A stretch of 21,112 bases of DNA from an uncultured Methanomicrobiales archaeon (GTDB lineage Archaea; Thermoplasmatota; Thermoplasmata; Methanomassiliicoccales; Methanomethylophilaceae). Location of the stretch: NCBI GenBank assembly GCA_937892275.1, contig CALAVG010000149.1, positions 1 to 21,112 on the forward strand, in the 5' to 3' direction. The notes beneath the pieces are model-generated. The model did not search any database. It saw nothing but the letters and a program-made list of their open reading frames with translations, and was not told the origin of the DNA. Shown here piece after piece: positions 6,186 to 12,526 of the stretch. How positions within the stretch are numbered: the first letter of the stretch is position 1; every line of letters begins with the position of its first letter. The translations under genes were made by a program, and so were the position numbers.

Positions 6186-8018
6186 TCAAGCAATGGGTAT
6201 GATATACGACAGTTTGTAGCTGTTGATGTTTGCAGGTATGGTGTTGAAGGACACCGTTACGGTGGAGTCTCCGACCTTTGTGACCGCGTAGCACTGCACT
6301 CCAGTCTCGTCGAGGATCATGACGCCGTGTGCACGCCTAGTGGTCGTGAAGGTGTATGTGTTGGTCTCGGAGTCAAGGATTGCTGTGGAGAATGTGACGT
6401 CAACAAATGCCGCGTTCACAGTGGCCGTGAGATCAGAGATCTTGCTGGCTGTGATGGTGGGTATATCGCTGGCGGCGAGTCCTGCACCAGCAGTTACCAA
6501 TCCCTTTGCATCATAGGTGATCTTGCATGCTGTTCCCGCGGTAATCGCATCATTAGCATTGACCTTCTTGTCCACAGCATACTTGACGGCCGCGGATGTG
6601 GGGAGTTTGGCATCCTCAGCGGTAAGCACGACATCTGTGGCAGAGCCCTGCTCCTGCTTTGCAAGGGTGGACGCTGTTCCGAGCGCGGTTCCGGCGGTGA
6701 GTACTCCGGCGTTGAGGTAGATAGGCTGTGCAGTGCCTCCAACGGTGGCGGAGAGGGCTTTGAGCTCTCCTCCGTCGACATAGACAGGCTGTGCGGTTCC
6801 TCCCAGGTTGCCAGTCATGAAGTCGATGGTGTCTGCATCGGATTCCTTTGTGACAACGACCTTGTTGGCCGCTGCGGGAGTGGTTCCGAACTTGTCCATC
6901 TTATCGGCGATCTTGGATGCCACCAGTTTTCCGGTGGGAACGGTGGTGTCTCCCGATGTCGTGAATGCAGATGTGTCTACTGCAAGGCCTGCGGCTGCTC
7001 CGAGAACGATTTTCTTGCCCGTGACCGTAGCGGCGTTTCCGCCGATCGTAGCTCCGTCGACAGGATAGTCGACAGTTGCGATCGCACCCATCTTGTCCCA
7101 TCCGAGCTCGGTGGTCCATGCGATATTGTCTCCGGCCGCGACCACAACTGCTGTGTGTCCAGAGTTGGTTATGGTTCCTGAGTCCTCGACGTTGTACACA
7201 TCTCCCTCGACCATTCTGGACAGGGCATTGATCTCACCAACGGTCATGCTGCCTTTGAACTTGTATACGCTTGTCACAGCCTCGTCAACGTAGTTCTGTA
7301 CTGCATAGGATGAGGGTATCTCGAGCTTTGCAGCGGCTGCGCTGGACTTTACAGTCATAGTCTCTGCAGGAGTCGTCCAAATTCCTTCCCCGGAGCCCTG
7401 GGACTTCCAGTATTGACCGGATGTTCCGACGGATGTGGGAGGGTAGACTGCAACAGAATCTGTCTTGGTGACAATACCCTGCGCATTCACGGTTATCTTG
7501 GGGATGGCTGTTGCTGAACCGACCTCTGTACCGGGGCTTGCTACTCCGGACTGGGTCGCGAGGTAGATTGTGTTGGGAACACTGCTAACAGTACCTATGG
7601 AAATGCCGTTTCCAGCTGTCAATAAGTCCTGCTTGGTCTTGATCCTTGCGTAGAGCGAGCCATCTGCTGCTGCCGTGTCGTCAGATGCTCCGACTGCGGT
7701 CTCGAGAGTCTTCACCCTGTATCCGAGCTTTCCGGAAACGGTGTCGTCGATGTCACCGGTCGTGGAGTCCCATCCGAGCGCGGTCTTGATAAGGTCGACC
7801 TGTGTGCTCACTGCATCTACGGATCCTGTAGATCCAAGCTCAGACCATACTGCATCTGCCACGGGCTCTGTTGTAGCCGCTGCGATACAGATGAACAGCC
7901 TTCCGTTAACCTGTGCGAGCTCTCCGACCACTGGGTCTGCTGATTTTCCGCCAATCTTGGCTTCCTTCAGCTCTCCGTGGTGAAAGTTCGCGTCAGACCA
8001 GAAATCAAAATCTGTCAT
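6186..8018 (-). CDS. Tail fibre / virion surface protein
   Basis: The product is 610 aa. The N-terminus (MTDFDFWSDANFHHGEL) precedes a segment resembling fibre attachment domains (VGELAQVNGRLFICIAA...W.ELGS, residues about 30-65). Helical and beta repeats follow. At residues about 405-450 two fibre units lie in tandem: GGTAQPVYVDGGELKAL and GGTAQPIYLNAGVLTAG. Later come LPTSAAVKYAVDKKV and KITYDAKGLVTAGAGL, both standard tail-fibre phrases. The C-terminus is a beta domain ending SYKLSYIIPIA. The ATG at 8018 is chosen because GGAG lies 10 nt upstream and the TATA box places transcription start near 8051, giving a leader of about 33 nt. The 33 nt of open frame back to a TTG at 8051 would add an unlikely, very basic peptide. 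It is a single-gene unit with its own promoter and hairpin. Two adjacent, separately promoted fibres suggest a dual or exchangeable host-recognition set. Confidence 0.88.
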   Translation of the reverse strand: MTDFDFWSDANFHHGELKEAKIGGKSADPVVGELAQVNGRLFICIAAATTEPVADAVWSELGSTGSVDAVSTQVDLIKTALGWDSTTGDIDDTVSGKLGYRVKTLETAVGASDDTAAADGSLYARIKTKQDLLTAGNGISIGTVSSVPNTIYLATQSGVASPGTEVGSATAIPKITVNAQGIVTKTDSVAVYPPTSVGTSGQYWKSQGSGEGIWTTPAETMTVKSSAAAAKLEIPSSYAVQNYVDEAVTSVYKFKGSMTVGEINALSRMVEGDVYNVEDSGTITNSGHTAVVVAAGDNIAWTTELGWDKMGAIATVDYPVDGATIGGNAATVTGKKIVLGAAAGLAVDTSAFTTSGDTTVPTGKLVASKIADKMDKFGTTPAAANKVVVTKESDADTIDFMTGNLGGTAQPVYVDGGELKALSATVGGTAQPIYLNAGVLTAGTALGTASTLAKQEQGSATDVVLTAEDAKLPTSAAVKYAVDKKVNANDAITAGTACKITYDAKGLVTAGAGLAASDIPTITASKISDLTATVNAAFVDVTFSTAILDSETNTYTFTTTRRAHGVMILDETGVQCYAVTKVGDSTVTVSFNTIPANINSYKLSYIIPIA

Positions 8019-8072
8019 TGTATTCTTTCTCCTTCGAAGTAGAAACTTCAAAGCTCTACAATACGCCTAATG

Positions 8073-8081
8073 TTATAAAAG
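8073..8081 (-). promoter_or_regulatory. TATA box of the 610-aa fibre gene
   Basis: The minus strand reads CTTTTATAA. Transcription would start near 8051. The leader of about 33 nt contains GGAG upstream of the ATG at 8018, so this is the clearest leadered transcript in the window. Confidence 0.75.
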
Positions 8082-8092
8082 GGATAGTTTAG

Positions 8093-8110
8093 CCGCCCCC
8101 GACGGGGCGG
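8093..8110 (-). terminator. Hairpin terminator after the 874-aa gene
   Basis: CCGCCCC/GGGGCGG is a 7-bp GC stem with a 4-nt loop, 10 nt after the TGA at 8120. In the minus direction TGAAACCTTTTA precedes the stem, and the T-rich TATA of the next gene follows. Confidence 0.75.
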
Positions 8111-8119
8111 TAAAAGGTT

Positions 8120-10744
8120 TCACATCAGGTCCTTGATGCTCGGCATCTTCTGCTTGGTGTGGTGCTCGTCGGCGCCCTTGTTCTCCTTGGGCATGTCCAT
8201 GTTCAGGGGCTCGTTGGCCCTCACGTCCACGAGATTCCATGGCGTCCTGATGTACTGGGCGTTCCTGAATCCCTCTTCGTCATCTTCGTCGAAGATGTCA
8301 GCGATGGATTTGTTGAATGCCTTGTTATGGCTCGAACTCTCGGTCAGCACCTTGGGCTGCTCAGCCTCGCCTTTGGGCTCCTCTTCCTTCTTATCCATTG
8401 TCTTTTCCTCCTTCTTTTCAGGGGTTTTCGTTGTACTCTGTTCAACCTTTTCGGTCTCGACCGTCTTCTTGGTGGGTTTCGGCTCTTCACCGGGCGTAAG
8501 TTTTGGCGCAACGGGTGTCGTAGTGAACTGCGCGTCCCTTCTTTTGAATGCTTCTCCAAGAGTTTCGGGGTTATTGGCCATAGCCTGCTTTGCAACTATG
8601 TCGTACAGCTCTCTGCTCTTCTTAGGGTCATCTGGTGAGTAAGAATCCGGGTGTTCTTCTCCGCTCGAATGAGCCATTTCATGCACATTCTTGTGCTTCT
8701 CGGCATCTAATTCGCGCGCTTTTTTCTTCATATCTGCTTCGATGTCGGACCTGTTCATCCTCATCCTATCGAAGTCTTCCTGAGAGAATCTGCTCTCCTC
8801 GGAATCGGGATCGTTGACCTTCAGGTTCACACTGGACAGGTCGCCGCCGTTCAGTGCCTCGTCTCTCAGGATCCTCTCAGCTTCGTTATGCACAGGGTGC
8901 TGTTTTTCAATGTCTGCGGCGCTCTGGGCCAGCTTGGCCGCTTTGATGGCATCCTGCATGCCTGGGTCGGATGAGTTCTGGGCAGCTTCCCTCAGAGCGC
9001 TGAGGGCCTGTTTAAGCCTCTCGGTCTTGAACTCTCTGTCTGCCAGATCCTCGCTGCCGAGCTCCTCGGCCTTGGCCTCGTATTCCTCCAGCGAAGGGAT
9101 TATACCGGTTCCTTTGAAAGGCAGAAGCGACTGGTAATTCTTGCCGATGGCCTCGTCCCCGTATGTATCGAAGACATTGGCCAGCGCATCTGTCAGGATT
9201 TGACGGTTGCGGTCTGTCAGGATGCCCTTGAAACTTCCCGGCTCCTTAGGATTGAATCTGATGGCATCGAGTTCTTTCTGAAGGCTGTGATCACCGCTCC
9301 CGAACTCCTGGAATCCTTGCTTGGCAGATTTGCTCTGCAGCTCTTTGGCCGCCTCGCCCGCGTCGAGTGTCCTCTGGATGCCTTGCTGGAATTTTTCATC
9401 CTCGGTACGCTGTTTGTCGCGCCCGGCCGTGTATTTTGCAGTTTCATCCTTGACCTGCTTCTCGGCAGCGGCCTCGATCTTGGCAATCAAGGCATTCTCT
9501 CTTTCCTCGCGTTCTTTTCCTATCGGAAGCTTGGAGATCGCTTCGAATTGAGGCGCATATTCCTCAGATTCCATCAATTCTGCGCGTCTTTTAGCGATTT
9601 TAGGCTGTATCTCGGCCTCACTCTCATTAAAGTCGTAGGACTTGCGCTTCAGAGCCTTGTCGTTGAACCTCTGTAATCTCTGTTTTCTCTGTTCGGGGTC
9701 CAATGCTCTGCCTATCAGGCCTCTGAACGCTTCGGACGCGGGCAAACGACCGTATGTCCCGGCAGCTTCGTCCGATCCTTCGTCCGGAACGGGGAACCGG
9801 TCATCGACCATCTGGTCCAACCAGGCTCTGGCCCTATCCTCTTTCGAAGAACCTGTCATATTCGGGTCATCTGCCGGCATTCCTGCGTAGAATCCACTCA
9901 TCTCGGCGTCTGGGTCGGTCCACATCCCGGTCTCCTTGTCCTGTTCGAATCTTCCGAGAACGTCATCCAGATAATCCTGGACCTGCTCCTGCGTTGCCAC
10001 ACCGACCTCTTCCGGGGCGACCCTTTCGCCCTGAAGGTCAGGCCCTCTGCGTTCGAGTCCGGTACCGCTGTTATAGACGATCTGTCCGTCGCCTCTTATA
10101 GCCCCGAGAAGAGTCCCGTCCAAGGCATATATGGGCTGATACTGTTTAGCAAGTATCGCCTGGATATTGGGGTCTGCCATGGCCTCATCATAGGTGTATG
10201 ACTTGCCTTCATAGGCTCCGGGGATATACCTTCCGCCTTTGAGCTTGCCGCCGATCCTCTTCCTGCCGGTCCATTTTCCGCGTCTTCCTCTCAGAATCGT
10301 GTTCCCCTGGTCGTCCTCGCTCCACTCCAGAGGGTTGTTGCGGACCGCTTGGAGCAACCAATTGCGGTCTGGAACGCTGGCAGGATGATTGATATTCCTG
10401 TGGAACAATGCTTCCGCGTCCTTGGAATCGTGCGGCACATTCCTCAGACTGTCGGGGCTGACTCCTCCGAAATTCCTCCCGCGCTCATTGTAGAGCCTGT
10501 ATAGGCTGTTGAGATTTCCGAGATAATCCTCTTTCCTGGTATGCCTGGGCTCGAAAGCCTTGCTTGGGGCTTGCGAACTCAGCGGCCTGGAATTATCCAA
10601 TGCCGGGCCTTGCCCGTTCACATGGTAACCTGCACCGGGTTTGGCCTTCTGGAAGCTATCGTCTGTCGCGAACAGATCGATAGGTCCGTCGCCGGTCATC
10701 ATATCCGCGATGCTCGGCGTGTTGTAATCATTGTCTGCAGACAT
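8120..10744 (-). CDS. Large charged protein with metzincin-type HExxHxxGxxH motif, unknown function
   Basis: The product is 874 aa with no recognised family. The N-terminal 70 residues look disordered. Residues about 85-290 contain more folded, glycine/arginine-rich stretches (LRGRRGKWTGRKRIGGKLKG; YALDGTLLGAIRGDGQIVYN). Residues 340-650 are highly charged and helical, probably coiled coil (EKEREERENALIAKIEAAAE type). Residues 688-698 read HEMAHSSGEEH, an exact HExxHxxGxxH zinc-protease signature. A lysine/glutamate/proline linker at about 735-790 precedes the C-terminus. A short motif recurs: PSIADMM (10-16), KSIADIF (812-818) and PSIKDLM (868-874, the last residues). It sits between fibre and baseplate genes, with a TATA box 25 nt before the ATG, no Shine-Dalgarno sequence and a hairpin downstream. 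It could be an internal or ejected virion protein or a maturation protease; this is inference. There are no membrane segments. Confidence 0.85.
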   Translation of the reverse strand: MSADNDYNTPSIADMMTGDGPIDLFATDDSFQKAKPGAGYHVNGQGPALDNSRPLSSQAPSKAFEPRHTRKEDYLGNLNSLYRLYNERGRNFGGVSPDSLRNVPHDSKDAEALFHRNINHPASVPDRNWLLQAVRNNPLEWSEDDQGNTILRGRRGKWTGRKRIGGKLKGGRYIPGAYEGKSYTYDEAMADPNIQAILAKQYQPIYALDGTLLGAIRGDGQIVYNSGTGLERRGPDLQGERVAPEEVGVATQEQVQDYLDDVLGRFEQDKETGMWTDPDAEMSGFYAGMPADDPNMTGSSKEDRARAWLDQMVDDRFPVPDEGSDEAAGTYGRLPASEAFRGLIGRALDPEQRKQRLQRFNDKALKRKSYDFNESEAEIQPKIAKRRAELMESEEYAPQFEAISKLPIGKEREERENALIAKIEAAAEKQVKDETAKYTAGRDKQRTEDEKFQQGIQRTLDAGEAAKELQSKSAKQGFQEFGSGDHSLQKELDAIRFNPKEPGSFKGILTDRNRQILTDALANVFDTYGDEAIGKNYQSLLPFKGTGIIPSLEEYEAKAEELGSEDLADREFKTERLKQALSALREAAQNSSDPGMQDAIKAAKLAQSAADIEKQHPVHNEAERILRDEALNGGDLSSVNLKVNDPDSEESRFSQEDFDRMRMNRSDIEADMKKKARELDAEKHKNVHEMAHSSGEEHPDSYSPDDPKKSRELYDIVAKQAMANNPETLGEAFKRRDAQFTTTPVAPKLTPGEEPKPTKKTVETEKVEQSTTKTPEKKEEKTMDKKEEEPKGEAEQPKVLTESSSHNKAFNKSIADIFDEDDEEGFRNAQYIRTPWNLVDVRANEPLNMDMPKENKGADEHHTKQKMPSIKDLM
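8651..8683 (-). other. HExxHxxGxxH zinc-site coding segment
   Basis: Codons 688-698 of the 874-aa protein spell HEMAHSSGEEH. In metzincin metallopeptidases the three histidines bind zinc, the glutamate is the catalytic base and the glycine allows the turn. Flanking residues (KHKNV before, PDSYSPDD after) are hydrophilic and the region looks helical/disordered, so the fold is not assured. Confidence 0.4.
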
Positions 10745-10764
10745 AGACCTCAGAAGGGGTCCGA

Positions 10765-10773
10765 TTTATAAAA
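10765..10773 (-). promoter_or_regulatory. TATA box of the 874-aa gene
   Basis: The minus strand reads TTTTATAAA, centred 25 nt before the ATG at 10744. Transcription should begin at the start codon, giving a leaderless mRNA. The intervening sequence has no ribosome binding site adjacent to the ATG. Confidence 0.8.
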
Positions 10774-10788
10774 TCATATATGTAAGTG

Positions 10789-10806
10789 GGAGGGCCGAAG
10801 CCCTCC
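10789..10806 (-). terminator. Hairpin terminator with UUCG tetraloop ending the baseplate operon
   Basis: On the minus strand GGAGGGC-TTCG-GCCCTCC forms a 7-bp stem with a C(UUCG)G loop, beginning 4 nt after the TGA at 10811. The T-rich TATA region of the next gene follows about 15 nt later. Confidence 0.85.
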
Positions 10807-10810
10807 TGTT

Positions 10811-12526
10811 TCATATGACGATGATCTTCCCGGTCAGGGGAGCGTTCACTTCCATCATCGCGGTCGATGACCCGTTCTGATGGAAGTCCGCGGCCACCTG
10901 GCCGTACTCATCGGTGTACATCTGGAGTCCGACGATCCTTCCGAGGTTGTGCTGGATGACCTTGGACCTCTCGTTGTTGACGTCCACGACCATGGACGGC
11001 TCCACGAGGATCATGAATCCTGTCTCGGGCTTGGACCAGTTCACCACGACCGTGTTGCCGTCCTGGTTGATGTCTCCCATGGCCAGCCCGTAGCCGTCCT
11101 TGTAGCACTGCACGGCCACATACTCCGACAGGTCATGGTTGAATATCCATGATGCCGAATTGGTGAACTCCTTGATGAGCGAGGTCTTGGCGATGAGCAT
11201 CTCTCCCGCCTTGGGCACCCCGAAGGTATCGATGACCGGCGTGAACCCTGTGGAGGACTCCTGCTCGACATTGCCCCTTATCTCGTCGTAGTACCCGCTC
11301 TCATCGTCATACGAGAAGGTCTGGACGAATACGGCCGTGTTAGTGGTATTGTCATAGGTCCACGTGGTTGATTCCGTGGTCACGCTGACGATCTCCACAT
11401 CTGTGCCGCTGGATGATGCTCCGATGTCCATCAGGTTGATTATCAGGGCATTCGTTCCGGGAGGTTCGGCGAGCTTCACCTTGCATGTGGTGTTGCTCGT
11501 CGCATAGATGTCCGCGAAGACGTATCTGCGCTCCTCGTCGTTGGTCCTTATCGACCAGAGGAAGTCATAACTTCCGAGATTATGGGTCAGCACATACTCT
11601 GTATCGGTGTCGTTACCGAACTGGATGCTCTTCCTCTTGAGGCCGCCCCCGCCGCCTCCGCCTCCGGAACCGGAGATCTGGACCCACCAGTCCTCGGACT
11701 CCACAGGGTCGTGGCCGATGTTGTCGTTCATCAGCGAGATGTATATCGACTCCGCGTAGACAACGGAGGAGTTCATCTGGTACGATGTCGTCTGCGACCA
11801 TACGGGGACGGCCATGGTGATGTCCGTCTTATTGGCCAGCGCCACCTTCACCAACTGTGCCGATGCGACCTTTTCGGGTGCGGAGAGCGACCAATCGTTG
11901 ATGACGTCGGTCTTGTCGACCTTCTTGTCTATCTTGGCGTCGAGCTGCTCCACTTCGGTATCGATCCTTGCATTCAGCGCATCGACGTCCTCGGCCTCCT
12001 TGGACTCCAGATTCTGGAACCTGTCGGCCGTGAGCTGTATCGAGGGGACCGTCTCATCGGAGAGCTCGTTCCAAGAGGTCTTGACCGCTTCCTTATCCAG
12101 CTTCTTCTCGAGATCCAGCTCGATCTCTATCTTCAGGTCGTCTATCCTCTCGTTCAAGGTGCTCTCGACGGCATCTATCTTGCTGTCGAGACGCGCTACC
12201 TCCTCATCGAGACGCTGCTCTATCGTATGGATGGCGTCGGCCATCTGCTTGGATGTGGGTATGCTCTTATCCGAGGGCTCTTCCGTCGGGTCGTATATGG
12301 GAAGCTCGTACATGGGGATCTTCCCATCCTCGGCCAGCTTGGCCGCGGCCACCCATCTGGTGCCGTCATAATACTTCAGGTCACGGGATACCGTGTTGAA
12401 GTACATCGAACCGAGGTTGTACATCTCTGAAGGGTCTGCACTGCGGGCCTCTATGCAGAAATCCTTGATTATGTTGCCCTGTAAGGACAGATCCACATCT
12501 ATCTTTCTTATTATCCTGTCCATCAT
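10811..12526 (-). CDS. Baseplate/adhesin protein with coiled coil, carbohydrate-binding module and HxLG beta domains
   Basis: The product is 571 aa. Residues 1-70 form a small N-terminal domain (MYNLGSMYFNTVSRDLKYYDGTRWV). A W/IPTSK-type unit spans about 76-100. A long coiled coil covers about 100-150 and 175-205 (heptads such as EQRLDEEVARLDSKIDAVES). Residues 239-284 resemble a CBM5/12 chitin-binding-like module (W..TTSYQMNSSVVY...YISL...HDPVESEDWW). A glycine linker lies at 286-295. Three HxLG-type beta domains follow, starting at HNLG (315), NHDL (463) and QHNLG (525), the last reaching the C-terminus. Such architecture belongs to host-binding baseplate or side-fibre proteins. The ATG at 12526 overlaps the upstream TGA (ATGATG), with GGTGG a few nt upstream. 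Open frame back to 12736 is an arginine-rich shadow. It is the last gene of a coupled three-gene operon. Confidence 0.88.
   Translation of the reverse strand: MMDRIIRKIDVDLSLQGNIIKDFCIEARSADPSEMYNLGSMYFNTVSRDLKYYDGTRWVAAAKLAEDGKIPMYELPIYDPTEEPSDKSIPTSKQMADAIHTIEQRLDEEVARLDSKIDAVESTLNERIDDLKIEIELDLEKKLDKEAVKTSWNELSDETVPSIQLTADRFQNLESKEAEDVDALNARIDTEVEQLDAKIDKKVDKTDVINDWSLSAPEKVASAQLVKVALANKTDITMAVPVWSQTTSYQMNSSVVYAESIYISLMNDNIGHDPVESEDWWVQISGSGGGGGGGGLKRKSIQFGNDTDTEYVLTHNLGSYDFLWSIRTNDEERRYVFADIYATSNTTCKVKLAEPPGTNALIINLMDIGASSSGTDVEIVSVTTESTTWTYDNTTNTAVFVQTFSYDDESGYYDEIRGNVEQESSTGFTPVIDTFGVPKAGEMLIAKTSLIKEFTNSASWIFNHDLSEYVAVQCYKDGYGLAMGDINQDGNTVVVNWSKPETGFMILVEPSMVVDVNNERSKVIQHNLGRIVGLQMYTDEYGQVAADFHQNGSSTAMMEVNAPLTGKIIVI
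11675..11812 (-). repeat. CBM5/12-like module, copy 3
   Basis: Residues 239-284 of the 571-aa protein follow the pattern W-x5-Y-x2-N/D-S-V/S-V-V-x-Y...Y-I-S...P...W-W. It is close in sequence to the copies at 13780-13929 and 13222-13362, including the shared phrase IGHDPVE. Confidence 0.6.

Noticed and set aside
4198..8018. Diversity-generating retroelement or invertible fibre cassette
   Set aside because: No reverse transcriptase, template repeat or recombinase-type inverted repeats were seen in the window.
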